Below the pieces are notes generated by a model. It saw nothing but the letters and a program-made list of their open reading frames with translations. It did no database searches and was not told the origin of the DNA. From Bursaphelenchus xylophilus (Eukaryota; Nematoda; Chromadorea; Rhabditida; Aphelenchoididae), in NCBI GenBank assembly GCA_904066235.2, contig CAJFCV020000003.1, positions 10,230,001-10,294,000 on the forward strand: a stretch of DNA of 64,000 bases, read 5' to 3'. Position numbers and translations under genes: made by a program. Positions 22,534-33,569 of this stretch are shown here, piece by piece (within the stretch, counting starts at the first letter, position 1; every line of letters starts with the position of its first letter).

Positions 22534-24766
22534 ACTCAAAAACAACCTTTCTAGAAAGTGTTAAGCATTGATTGTTTTTGATGAAAAAGCAACAACCAAA
22601 GAACAAACTACTTCTGCCGGTAGCTTTGCAAATTCGATAAAAAAATCGCAATAGAAACAGGGTTTTGTGCGTTTCCGATTGTGAGGAAAACTGGACATTT
22701 TTGCAAACCGCAGTGTAAAAATTCGACCGAATCTTCCAAGTGCCTTATGTACCTAGCAAACGTCTCGCCAGCAGAATTGATAACCCCGTACGTAAACGAC
22801 GTCTGATATCGCGGCTTTCTGTGTCGCAAACTACACCGTCTTCAGCATGCCGATCAAATACTAAGCATGTCTTAAGTCTGACCTAACAACCCCATGAGGC
22901 TCTCTTGTAAGCCAGTTCCCTTTACTCCTTTTTTTTGACGCAACATTTTACGCTAATAAAGCTCCATGCTACATTTTGTTACGCAGTTTCGAACTTATTC
23001 GCCCCTCTCTTTCTTATCAGCTCTAAAACCACCGTAGTTCTTCTTTCTTCAAGACCCGCTATCGTCAGAGACTGTATTTTGAAGACTTTAAGTCGGGGGT
23101 TTAGATTACGTCATAAGTAGCAATGCTTATCAAAGGGATCAGTCTTGGTAGAAGAAGTGTTATAAAGTAAAAAATCCGGAACCACACCTTCGTGATTTTC
23201 GTGTCTCATGTTTTGTATACAACGATTTGATTGTGGTTCCAATGATTTATTGTTGTCCTGCATTGCTACTATTGTAAAGTTTGACATTTCCGGTCGATCT
23301 GGCAAGTTTTGAACCCAATGAGTCATGTTGTAGGAACGTATATGAACATATATATATTACATTGTCTGTTTTACAATATTACTATTTTTGACTTGTGATT
23401 TGTAATTTCCGACTGATTCAAGTTTTGTGCGCACTTTAGTGCGATGTTCCTCCTTTTGTAGCGGATTTGTCAGGTCAAGTGAATTGCTCTCTAATTCGCG
23501 TGAGAGGCAGACGATGAAGAAGCTTACAAGTCACGTCTTCGAGAGGGTTCAGTGGGATTCGAGTGGGTTCAGAAATGGGTATAAAAGTTGAGCTAGAACA
23601 TTTAAATTTTTACTTTCAACATTGTTTGCTTTGAGATATCATGCAAAGTAAAGGAGAAATGGCAAAGCGAGAAATGGTTTTTGCATGCTTCTTTTTTTGT
23701 TTATGAAATTTTTTTTATTTTTTGTATAAATATTCTTGGCCACGAGAGTAACTGCTTCTTTAAATTTCTCAAATCTATTATAATAAAATGGCAAAAAGAT
23801 TTTTTCGAATGTTTGATCAATAAATCTCCGCGGTTTCTGAATGCAGAGGGCTTGCAAACTTGTTCGCATGATTCTCAGAGATTTGTGCTGCAAAATGAAG
23901 CCAACATTCATCAAATTCCGTCTGCCCGTTCAAACACTTTCCTTGGGAAAGTCAAGCCTTTTATGGACAATTCCAGACAAGATCGTGTACGAAATTCGTT
24001 TTGCAATAACCGATTAGTAACCAAATTACCTTTTTTGCTTCTTGACCAAAAAAGAACTGTTTATTTTTGAGAGACGGTAAGGATTTGCTTTTTGGATACT
24101 AAAGGATGCATTTCATAAAACAACATTTTTTCGGACATCTTCCCGTAAAAGCGTATGCGGGGAAATGAAATTTTATTCGAGTACAGAAAGTCACACTTCA
24201 CACAGAACGCCAATTTTGTAGCCTTGAACTCATATGTGTACTTCTTAGCTGCCAAAAATAAAAATTTTACCATACACCCCCCTAAAAAATTCAAATTATT
24301 TTTGTTGTGCCAAAAAAGAAGTGCTCTATTTCCCATTATTTTTAACGCCTACAGCAACGCGTACAACGGCATTTTAATTTTTTTTCCTTTCTGCAAATTT
24401 GACGATAAACATGTCTAATTGTTTATGGCACTTTTCCTTATAATCATTCATTCATTTCTTCCGCAAAAATATTTATTATTTCTTTGGAATAACAGCCTAC
24501 AAATGAGGGATGACGCTTTTTTAATGTTGATTAATTAGGAATTGGTTTAGCTTTTCGGTTTTGTTTCGTCATAAAGATTTATTTTATCGGTCTCAGACGT
24601 CTATGATTTTTTGAGATTTATTTGGGATATTTTTGGATTTTTTTTATTTTTTTTTTCATTTTTATTTTGGTCTTTATAAGGAGAGTAAAGGCCGAAGAAG
24701 TACCATAATTTCGGGTTTCCGAGCGTTCTTTTGTCATCACTATCTTGCTCTGAGATTCACATTGTA

Positions 24767-24903
24767 TCAGCCTGTCGGGAAAATAATGACAATTGTGGCA
24801 AAAAAATCTCATCGCCGCCAAGAAAGTGAATAGTGTCGCAGAAAAATCAAGCTGTTTTTAACTGGAAATACACCTTGCGCCCACTATTTTCCCGACAGCC
24901 TGA
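24767..24903. mobile_element. CAGTCTGTCGG MITE, subfamily A
   Basis: TCAGCCTGTCGGGAAAATAATG at the left and CACTATTTTCCCGACAGCCTGA at the right, with TA on both sides. The shared C in the TIR (CAGCCTG) on both ends shows that the ends changed together. Confidence 0.8.
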
Positions 24904-27025
24904 TACCCAAAATTGCGATAAATTTTCAATTGCTGCTACTGATTACCTCATTTTTTATTAATGTTCAAAAAAAATTGCAGTGTTTCTAAAGATACGGCCT
25001 AGACAATGTGTCTGTCTCTGATTAGGATAACGCTAAGAATGTTTGGGTTGCATTCTTGATTTAGATTTTCCATCCTGCCTTCCTTTCTTGATGACTATTC
25101 GTAATTTACATAACCTTCCCACCTTCACTCTCTAATAGCTCATTCTTTCGCAACACCCCAACCTCCTGAATATTCGGCCCGTTAGCATTCATAATCCAGC
25201 ATGTTATTCAAGTTCTAGATCATATGCGTAGGCCAACACATGCATGAGCGTTACGTCGAGAATATTCATGCTATTCCAGCTCTAACAACCCGCAGTAAAC
25301 AGTGCGCATGCCGATAGTCCCCGAAATATTCAATGCGCGCGCTGGCAGTATCGGGTTCGCCTGATCGTTTATGCAGCGGCGTTGGGGCGGGCTCTGGGTT
25401 GTGGGTTTCGGGTCCTTGAAAAGGGGCCGCGGATTTGCAGGTTTGAACTAGTCTCCCACCCATCTCGAGTATACCTCTTGTCCTTTTTTTGGGGCCGGCT
25501 AGTCGGCCGTTCCTTGAGCTGGAGCGTTCTGGGCCTACCGGAGAATTCATTGAGTCTTTGGGCGCGTGAGAGGGCAGCCCGTTTGCGAATGGATGTATTC
25601 GAGTATTCGGCTCAACATTGCAGCCTTGATGGTATAGCAGAGATCCGGTTCTGCAGTCCGCTGTTGGTGTGTTAGTGGGTGGTGTAGTTTACACTGAATT
25701 GTCATAGGGAGAAGGGTGTTTGAAGAGAGCTTTATCATATATTTTAAGAATAGAAAAAAAGGTATTTTTGGCCTGAATGTTCGCCTTGCTGTGAGTGATA
25801 ACCCTATTATCATGATGCTTACAAAAAAGCCTGGCAAAATTATCCAAGTTGATGAAAAAATATATTTTTTTTTTGATATCATCCAATTTTTTACATCGAC
25901 CTTGTTTTGTTGCCATTTTACCCACATCCCCCATATTTTTCGCCCATTTCAAATTCCAAATTTATTGTCATAACTAATCGCGCCGTTCATAATAAATAAA
26001 TTTACAGACGGTGTTGCGTAACTGCGACAAGACCTTGAAAAATACTTTGAAGCACCTGCAAATACCATAATTTTATACTTACCTCATTCACAACGACAAA
26101 TTATAATACACTGCCCTTGGGGAATTTAGACTTTATTTTTCGACATTATGCCCATTTTTGACACACCAATTGTAGTGTGCTCGGTAATTATACCCCGTCA
26201 ATTGCTTATTAGTTTTTACAGTCCAAAATTTTGTGGCACGAAATTCGACTTGCCCGCCTTCACGTCGTTATTAATCATTAGGATGAGACAGCATCAAAAA
26301 TTCTGCGAAAAAAATAAAATTGACGCTTTTCCTAGTAGCAATATTCGTAATACACCAGCAATATGTCTTCGGTTTGTCATCTGTTGAACCCTGGTGGGTG
26401 TTGGGTTTGTATCATCATCATTGTCTTCTTCGCTTTTTTCGGATTCCTTTGCAAAAACAAAATGTTTCTTTTGTGAATTGAAATTTTTTCAACATCTGGC
26501 TCGAATTTCCCCCAACTTTCCCACCGATTATGGAAAATACAAATAGAAAAACGCCAGGCACAAGGGCTAAGTAAACGCTTTTGACGAGTAATCCCAGGCC
26601 ACCGTAAGCGCAGCAAGAGGCTGCGTTGAGCGCTTGGAACGGCAGTTTTTTGATTTTTGATGGAACATTTACAGTGATATCATTTTTTGAGCCATTTTTT
26701 GTATGTTGAAAATATTCGTTAGGCAGTTTTAAAATAGCAATTAATTGATGGTATAAGGTAATTGAAGACCTAAAGGTGTTTGACGTCAGTTTTGCTCGAG
26801 CTACTTAATAACAGGGTCGTAAAGATTTGGATGGGAACTTTACTTAGATTCTGATGAAAAATGGCACAAATTGGGGTTAATTTTTTGTAAGATATATGTT
26901 AGTTTCCCAGCTTGCGATTTGTAGAAACAACCGAGTCCAAATTTGGCAAAACTAAATCATAGTTTAAAAAATTTTGTCTGACAAGTTTCACACTAATTTC
27001 AGCCATAGAAAGTCATCTTTTACGA

Positions 27026-27357
27026 TCATTTTTTCCATGAGCAACTGTCAAAGGCATGGCAAGAAAAAGTGTTAGTATCTTTGACCGAAAGTTTTATAGT
27101 CATAACCTTACCTTTCCATCGATTTTTAAACCACTTTCGATCAACTTCAATACCCACAGTCGCGTAAATTACAGTATTCCCGCCTTTTACATCACAAATC
27201 GCCCAATAGTCTTCTGCTCTTCCCTGCAAACATCCATATTTCACCCATTAGTTCTGAGAATCACAATCTCCCCCGATGATTTTTCCGTTCACTATGACGG
27301 ATTACCATTGGCGAAGAAGTGTGCGGGAGAAATTTCTGAAATTCCGCCTCTACAATA
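27026..27357. other. exon-like fragment, strand uncertain
   Basis: Both strands read like protein here. Plus: open from 27056 to TAA 27357, ending in VLRITISPDDFSVHYDGLP, which vaguely recalls a galectin beta-strand (I..D.F.V..G). Minus: TTTGCAG then an open block containing RAEDYWAICDVKGG, bounded by a consensus GTAAGG donor near 27,115. I cannot decide which, if either, is real. No flanking exons were found that complete a domain. Confidence 0.25.
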
Positions 27358-28191
27358 AATCAAAGTGGGTGGGTAGAGAGAGGGCAAAGATTGAGAAATC
27401 TATAGAACCGCTAAGCAAAATAGGTGGGAATTGTTAATTGAGGACAATTTTTGTACTTATTAGTGATTCATCAGACTGCTGTGGCATTATTTACCATCTG
27501 CTCAATGTGGTATAAAAGGCAAGATATTCTACGTGAGTTTTTGCATTGTGTGGGTTACAGTTAAGTCTTTTATAGGGATCTTGAGAGCTTACAATAAATT
27601 GTGGTTTTAGAAAAAAGAAAAGTGTAGGAGCTGAGAATTTTTTTATATTACACTTGGGACACTAGATACCTAAGTTGCTATATTATGCGCCCTAGATTGT
27701 AAAAGGGTTCGATATCTCTTCTAGGTGGTTTTCTACACGATGTTAACATTGTTTTATCAATTTTCGACTGTTCTTTAGAACTTTTATGGCATTGAAACAG
27801 AATGCCAAATTTGGCGCAAATTTTGATTTTTCGGTTTAATTCTCCAAAAATCTGTTGTAATTCGACCTTATAAGCTCGACATTGTCATATATTTTTATTC
27901 CTCCACAGTTTTCGGAGCTTTTTTGCGCTTGCAACAGAATGCCAAGATTTTTTTGAATTGGCGGGCATTCAAAATTTCAAAATTTTTCCTGGCTAAAATG
28001 AGTTTAGTTTGCACATTTGGTATTGTTGCCAAAAACCAAGTGCAGCGCACTCTCTAACCCCCACAATTTTTCAATTTCGCCCAAAATATTCGTAATGGTG
28101 GGAAAATCCGTGCAAGTTCGCTTTTCTATTTTTTTTGTTTTCTATTGTTATTTATATAAATATTTTGAGCCCACCAGTTTCTATTTTCTAG

Positions 28192-28384
28192 CTTACTCTA
28201 CAACAAAATCCCGGCCAAATCTGAGCACGAGGAGCGGGGAAATGTTTCCTACGTGGGGGATTACCATTTCCACGGAGATTACACAAGACAGTGGTATAAC
28301 TATACTTTTTTAGAAACTAATGCTTATGAACCCTACATGAGCACTTGGCAAGACATTAATAGTACTCGGTTCTTATGGCAATGA
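28192..28384 (+). CDS. possible terminal exon of an unrecognised gene
   Basis: After a TTTTCTAG acceptor at 28,184-28,191 a frame of 63 codons ends at TGA 28382-28384. It reads like real protein (GNVSYVGDYHFHGDYTRQW, then a segment with two N-glycosylation sequons, NYT and NST) and is richer in GC than its surroundings. There is no ATG in a sensible place, so it could only be a 3' exon. Upstream exons were not found. The family is not recognised. Confidence 0.3.
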
Positions 28385-28725
28385 TGGGTGAACAAAGAGC
28401 GAACATCATCCGAGTACTTTGGTAATGGGTCTGGAAGTTGTTTGTTAGAGCGGGGAGTTGGAATGGCGTTCAAGAAAGGAGGGGTTTGGAGGGTTTGGTT
28501 TGGGTTTTATAGGGGTAAATTAAACATTAGCTTCGATTGTCTATTGTTTCTCATCTATATTTAGAGCTTACTGGTCCTAAATTTACCAATGGGGCATATT
28601 TTCGCCGATTTTTTGGAAAATCATCAAATTTTGGAGATTTTAAAAATTTGAGGATATATCATTGCATTTCCTAAGAAATTGCTCTAAGACTTATGTCAAT
28701 CATAGCTTATTGCTAGAGCATTGTC

Positions 28726-29110
28726 TATCAGTCTGCCAGCAAAATAATGAGCATTCAGTCACATCGAAAATCACTTCTTTCAAGAGCGAAAAAGTTTGGC
28801 ATCTTATTTCGGACCTTAGAGCGCGGGGTTCATTATAATATTTATGCATTCTGAAAGGGGAGCCTTTACTCTATATCGATGCCAATTTTCAGGTCTCTAG
28901 CTTCAACGGCTAGCGAGCAATGAACTAAAGAAGGAGGTCCATTTTGAAAGAATAGAAAAAATTTGAAGAGACCGGTTGTGTCGCAGAAGTACAGAATACC
29001 GTGCGCCACCCAAAAAATTAATTGTGTCGCGGAAAAATCAGATTGATTTGTATTTCAGCGATGAGATTGGTGCAGCAAAATTTTGCTCAATATTTTCCCG
29101 ACAAACTGAT
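28726..29110. mobile_element. CAGTCTGTCGG MITE interrupted by ~190 bp
   Basis: The left end (ATCAGTCTGCCAGCAAAATA, 28,726 on) and the start of the core stop near 28,780; the rest of the core (TTAATTGTGTCGCGGAAAAA) and the right end (TATTTTCCCGACAAACTGA) lie at about 28,975-29,110. The intervening sequence belongs to no family I recognise. Confidence 0.65.
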
Positions 29111-29998
29111 AGCGCCAAGCACGCTTTGTTTTTTTTTTTGATTTTAAAGGCGCGAGTCCCTGTAACTTTCCCAATATCATCCATCCTTGAAAATTGAAAA
29201 AAAAAAGATTTTCGGAATGTAGTTTATTCCAAGTTTGCCTGCAAAATTGTAAATTCGCATACCCCGCTATCTGTTAAAATACGACAAAAAACACATAGTA
29301 ACACTCACAAGCACTCGTAGACTCGAAAACCCTGGGAAAACACGTCAACTCCCTTAGCGAAGTAGAAACGAAACGTAATAATTGGGCTCGTACTATAGCC
29401 GTAGTTTTAATGGACTTTTAGAAGCTGCAATAGATTTTTAATCATTTTCTTTTGTTCTTTGATAGGGAAACGATTTTTATGTGCCATTTATGTAGTCTGG
29501 TTTTTGCTGTATCTTGTGCAGAATATGCAATTAGCAGCTTGGTAGAAGTAGTTTACTTTGACTAAAATTTGATGATTTTTATAGAGCTTCTATGTTAATT
29601 AATCTGATTGAAACTTGTACTTATTGTTACTGATTTTTTGGCTCCTTTGTGGACTAAAAAGTCACGAGAATATCTTGATTTTTCAAAAAATGCCACAAGG
29701 TATTTTCCGAATTGACCGACATTTTTAACTTTGATACCTTTTTTTCTTTCTTCAGCCATTCGTTTGAAATTTGATGACTTTTACCACGCGTAATGTCCAT
29801 TTTCTTTTAACAAGGGAATGGACTTTATGTGTAAATCGATTTTGGCTTGGGACCTAGTCAGATCAAAAGGTGTGTGGTAGCCGATTATTCACTTGGGGGG
29901 AAATCTCTGCGCGGGGCTTCAATGCCGAGAAAATCGGCTTCAAAGTTTGGACGAAAATCAAAGGATAGGGATACCGGAAAAGGAGCGATAAAAAGTGT

Positions 29999-30066
29999 GA
30001 AGCAGTGGCCGAGTGGTCAGTGCGCTCGCCTTTTGCGCAAAAAGTTGCAGTTTCGAATCTTTCCAA
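29999..30066 (+). pseudogene. tRNA-like module, left arm (Ser/Leu-like)
   Basis: A box TGGCCGAGTGG (30006-30016) fits the Pol III consensus exactly and is typical of Ser/Leu tRNAs. B box TTTCGAATC (30051-30059) has one mismatch to GTTCGAATC. A CCTTTTGCGCAAAAAG hairpin occupies the anticodon-arm position. Acceptor and T stems are degraded, so a functional tRNA is unlikely. Confidence 0.5.
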
Positions 30067-30340
30067 GCTCAAGTCATCATTTATCGTTTTTACTTTTGCT
30101 TTCTTCGTGCTAATCCAGCTGTACATTTAAAACAGGGGTATAGATAAAAAAGTTAACATAATGGAAAGTTGTTTTTGAATACATCAGGTTGATGGTGTGC
30201 CCTGCGCTCTAAAACTGTAAAAGGAAGGTGCGAAGCCGTTGAAGATGGAAAAGTTCCTTTTAAAATATACTTCTTGCATCGATAATCGAGTTCAGTGGAA
30301 AAAAATTAATAGAAGTTTTTGTCTAAAAAAGTTATGAATG

Positions 30341-30407
30341 GAAGCAGATTCGAACTTGCGACCTTTTGCGCAAAAAGCGGGCGCACTGACCACTCGGCCA
30401 CTGCTTA
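30341..30407 (-). pseudogene. tRNA-like module, right arm (Ser/Leu-like)
   Basis: Mirror of the left-arm module. A box (30390-30400 on the complement) and intact B-box core GTTCGAATC (30348-30356). AAGCAG before the A box can pair with CTGCTT after the B box, so some acceptor-like pairing remains, but the T stem overlaps it. Slightly better preserved than the left-arm copy. Confidence 0.5.
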
Positions 30408-30643
30408 ACACTTTTTATCGCTCCTTTTCCGGTATCCCTATCCTTTGACTTTCGTCCAAACTTTGAAGCCGATTTTCTCGGCATTGAAGCCCCGCGCAGA
30501 AATTTCCCCCCAAGTGAATAATCGGCTACCACACACCTTTCGTTCTGACTAGGTCCCAAGCCAAAATCGATTTACACATAAAGTCCATTCCCTTGTAAGC
30601 CAACCTTTGATTTTACCCTAGTTTATTCCAGACTTCCACAGAA

Positions 30644-32029
30644 ATGTCGCTGCTTACGAGGCATCCCGCCAGCTCCACAACCGTTTGTCTATGTATTTTC
30701 CTTTGTATCATCGTGTTCGTCGACTGTTTTGAGGAAGCGTCGGCACGAGTTTACGTCGTCAAATCGCAGAAGAAGCCCGTCTCCAAAAAGTGCAGAGTAA
30801 GTTTTTGGCCTTCTCGCGGATTCCGCCTCCGCGAAACCCGAAACTCGCCAAGACCCTTAGGGTCTTTTCGCTAAACCTTTTTTCATATTCCGCAGCTACA
30901 GCTCCTTGGCCGGCCTGAACTATGGCTGAAATATCGCTGTTTTGCAATGTAGATGGGAGCAGGGAGTTTGAGTCAGCCACAGCGGGATTCACATTTCGGG
31001 TATAATATTCGATTGGCCCATGGCCGGAATAATTCATCGACCAAACATGGTCGAGGAATCGGGAAGAGGGCAGAGTGTTTGTAGGATATCGGAATTCCTG
31101 ATGTTGGACGTAAGAGTTGTTTTTTCGTAGTAGGAAAAAAGTTGGGAGTAGTTCCGACAAAAGCAAGAATCGCGGGGGAAAGAGTATTTTTGGAAATTTG
31201 AGAGTTTACCGTAGGCAAAATATTAATGTTTCACTGAGGGGGTTTTCTACCTGTGACTGCGCTATTTTTTGCTGATTCTTGGTGTAAATTTGGTTCTAAG
31301 GATTTCTAAAGTATGCTTGGAAGTTTTCTGATGTTCTGGAAAAAAATTGATGAGGTTTTTAGCCCAATAATTGGATAAAAAGTAAAACTTTTTTGGATTT
31401 TTGCCCATGAAAAAGCATAAGCGGTAGCAGAGGATCCATTCGGGAAAACCATTTTTTCACCACGTACTCTGCAATGACATAGTTGGAAAAATTTAACAAA
31501 TTTTTTGTCTCGCCACTCTCCTCAGTTTGCTGTCTCTCTGCTAGAAAAATAATTGCTTAATTTTTCCGTTGGGGGTAAAAAGGGAAGGCTTAAATTTTCA
31601 ATGATTAACATATGCCCTACTTACAGTAAATTTACAAAATTTCTGTCGGGAAAACAGTGAGGGCCGTCTCGTGTCAATCGTGTCGCTGAAAAGTAATTAG
31701 ATTTTTTTGCTATGCGATTTTCGAGTCTTCAGAATGCTCATTATTTTCCCGACAAGATTGATAGAAGATTTTTCCAATTTTTTCAAAAAAAGTTACAAAT
31801 CAATTTCCCTAACCTTCTCCATTTCCAGGTCCATGTAAATACCCATCTACACGTGGTGATGGACCGAATCTGCATGCTGTGCCATGAAATGTTCTCGCAC
31901 GAGAACCCCAACTTCCGAGCGGACTGCAGCTCCAACTGCTTCAAATCGGAGCACTTCCGGAAATGCTTGAATGTGTTCGGTCCGATGGAGGCGCCCAAGA
32001 TCATCAACGAGATGGACAAATACGAGTGA
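30644..32029 (+). CDS. ITP/CHH-family neurohormone-like secreted peptide, 2 exons
   Basis: Predicted 117-aa precursor from exons 30644-30796 and 31829-32029 (GT-AG, phase 0). Residues about 10-36 are a hydrophobic signal sequence (CLCIFLCIIVFV), followed by a basic stretch. Mature-region cysteines follow the ion transport peptide / crustacean hyperglycemic hormone pattern: one Cys at the end of exon 1, then CMLC (C-x2-C), 14 residues, CSSNC (C-x3-C), 8 residues, C. This six-cysteine core with three disulfides is known for that family, which also occurs in nematodes; members act as secreted neurohormones on water balance and moulting in arthropods. TTCCAG shortly before the ATG would suit a trans-splice acceptor. 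The 1.03-kb intron carries a damaged MITE. No amidation signal is seen at the C terminus (MDKYE). Family call is from the cysteine spacing, hence moderate certainty. Confidence 0.75.
31640..31763. mobile_element. CAGTCTGTCGG MITE, damaged, in the ITP-like intron
   Basis: TTCTGTCGGGAAAACAGTGA at the left, GCTCATTATTTTCCCGACAA at the right, with a shortened core. It lies about 65 bp upstream of the exon 2 acceptor. Confidence 0.65.
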
Positions 32030-32161
32030 TTCTCCGTTCTTCGCTTTACATTGTACTATAACGTACGGGTACTTGGTGTAATATTTATTGTCTAGTCAGC
32101 TTTACAAAAACTTTCTCAGAGTTTTACTTTCTAGTATTTTTCCAATTGTTAATTTTAATTG

Positions 32162-32167
32162 AATAAA
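32162..32167 (+). terminator. polyadenylation signal of the ITP-like gene
   Basis: AATAAA about 130 bp after the stop codon at 32029, in AT-rich 3' sequence. Confidence 0.5.
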
Positions 32168-32553
32168 TAATTGAATTATGAAAATGAATTATGTTTACAA
32201 AAGTTGCGTTGAAATGGAGGAAATAGTTGTTAATTTATTGATTGTACTTGGAAGTTAGTAATAAGACATTCATGCCAAAGGGTATGAGAGCAAAGCTTGA
32301 CGGTTGTTCTTTTCGTAGAACGACTGTAAATAGTTTGCCAGAAACCTCTGTAAATTTACTCTAACTTATCTATGGTCCTGTTGTCGCTTTAAAAAAGTAT
32401 ACTCAGGAATCGCTTCGTGATACGTATTTTACCAATGGCAATCCGAGAAGCACTTTGCAAAAATACACCCTAAACACAAGGCAATGCATTGTAACGTTCA
32501 AAACACGCATTGTCTAGCGTCCTTTGGAACTTTCTTTTACCTGGCCTAACTTA

Positions 32554-32680
32554 TCAGTCTGTCGGCAAAAGAATAAGCGCAACGTCGCGTCCAAAATCGC
32601 ATAGCCGCCGAGAAAATGACTGGTGTCGTGAAAAAATCAAATTGCTTTTCACTTGAGCGGCTCTTTCTCGATAGGCTGAT
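32554..32680. mobile_element. CAGTCTGTCGG MITE, subfamily A
   Basis: TA-flanked. CAGTCTGTCGGCAAAAGAATA at the left; a shortened right end (TTTCTCGATAGGCTGA). Core CATAGCCGCCGAGAAAATGA and TGTCGTGAAAAAATCAAATT as in the family. Confidence 0.7.
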
Positions 32681-32764
32681 ATTTTGTTACAAACATCTGC
32701 AAGTTTGCTGTAATTGCTTTATAGTCTTGGTTTTTTCGGAAAAGAAGCTTTAGTAAAGAATAAT

Positions 32765-33112
32765 TGGGGCTAAGGTAGTACAGCCCCCCAGTCCAGTTTA
32801 GCCCCCCATAACCCTGTACAACCCCCCTCGTCCATTCTGAACCCCAAAATTTATTTCAAAGAATTAATTCAAGTTGTATGGTCCAGCACAAGCCCCCTAC
32901 GTTTTAGATCAAGCCCCTTACGTTTTAGATCAAGCCCCCTCCGTTTTAGAAAAAGCCCCCTACGTTTTAGGTCAAGCCCCTACGTTTTAGATCAAACCCC
33001 CACTTACATTTTTTGTATTATTCTAATTTGTTCATTATGTGGGGTGTGAAACGGGCAAAACAGTGGGGGTTTGAACTTCCTTTCGTGGGGGGGCTCAACA
33101 ACCGAAGCCCCG
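32765..33112. repeat. C-rich minisatellite (CCCCCTACGTTTTAGATCAAG) in an inverted frame
   Basis: From about 32,888 to 33,000, five to six tandem units of 20-22 bp match AAGCCCCCTACGTTTTAGATC with small changes. Upstream (32,780-32,850) are looser CCCCCC blocks. The region begins with TTGGGGCT and ends with AGCCCCGAA, so it may be the inside of an inverted-repeat element. Non-coding. Confidence 0.75.
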
Positions 33113-33423
33113 AATAATTTCCTCATTCGTATTTTAACAGTGGCAATCCGTTGAGTAGTTTATAAGATCACACAGCACAAAACGTACAAAAGACAAATTT
33201 TGATTAAATTTACTCTTGGTAACCTTACTGGATGGCGTATCAAATCTTCGAAGATTCGGGCCGGCTCTTTTCGAAATTTTTAAATCCCGTGAGTAACATG
33301 GGGGACTACTTTCCGGCCCTAAAGACTGTCAGGCCCGGCCCTTGCCACGTCTGGTAAAAGCTATACATTTCAGGCTTGCAACGAAACGTTTTTATCACTG
33401 ACAGTTTTAAGGGTTACATCCAA

Positions 33424-33500
33424 ATTTCGACAAAAAAATCTCGGTCGTTCTTTATCTGCAAAGCGCCGAGCAGGAGTCTCGCACATATCTTATCTTGTCA
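33424..33500 (+). repeat. fragment of the GGGGAAGTAC element
   Basis: AAATCTCGGTCGTTCTTTATCTGCAAAGCGC..GAG..AGGAGTCTCGCACATATCTTA follows the 3' third of the 449-bp MITE (around 7,100-7,160), without the ends. Confidence 0.5.
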
Positions 33501-33569
33501 CACACAGATCCGTCAACAATTACGCAAAGATAAAACACAACATAAAAGCCAAATTCAAATAAGAATTGA

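Larger units (their letters stand above)
18607..29810. other. long gene-poor region
   Basis: About 11 kb without a gene that I can support. It holds the MITE copies listed separately, two exon-like fragments (27,026-27,357 and 28,192-28,384) and a GC-richer patch at 25,270-25,680. The longest frames (23,681-24,070 plus; 21,964-22,332 minus; 25,266-25,550 minus) show no domain, signal peptide or convincing splice structure. Confidence 0.55.
29811..30595. mobile_element. inverted-repeat element with a tRNA-like module in each arm
   Basis: Left arm about 29,811-30,070 starts CAAGGGAATGGACTTTATG; right arm about 30,340-30,595 ends CATAAAGTCCATTCCCTTG. TAA flanks both ends. The arms are about 260 bp and highly similar, so each encodes a near-identical frame of about 75 codons on opposite strands; these are arm mirrors, not genes. 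The inner part of each arm is tRNA-like, so the two modules face each other across a ~270-bp spacer. Confidence 0.8.

Noticed and set aside
25266..25680. GC-richer patch with frames on both strands
   Set aside because: No domain or splice structure; the composition alone explains the open frames. Could be regulatory, but there is nothing to show it.
29847..30559. Two near-identical 75-88-codon frames on opposite strands
   Set aside because: Mirror images in the arms of the element that carries the tRNA-like modules.
30759..31166. 135-codon minus-strand frame inside the ITP-like intron
   Set aside because: Part of it (about 30,900-31,130) reads like protein, but it overlaps exon 1 on the other strand and no flanking exons or family were found. 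It may be a relic; not strong enough to annotate.
32880..33010. CRISPR-like array
   Set aside because: Units are contiguous 20-22-bp tandem repeats without unique spacers, in a eukaryotic setting.
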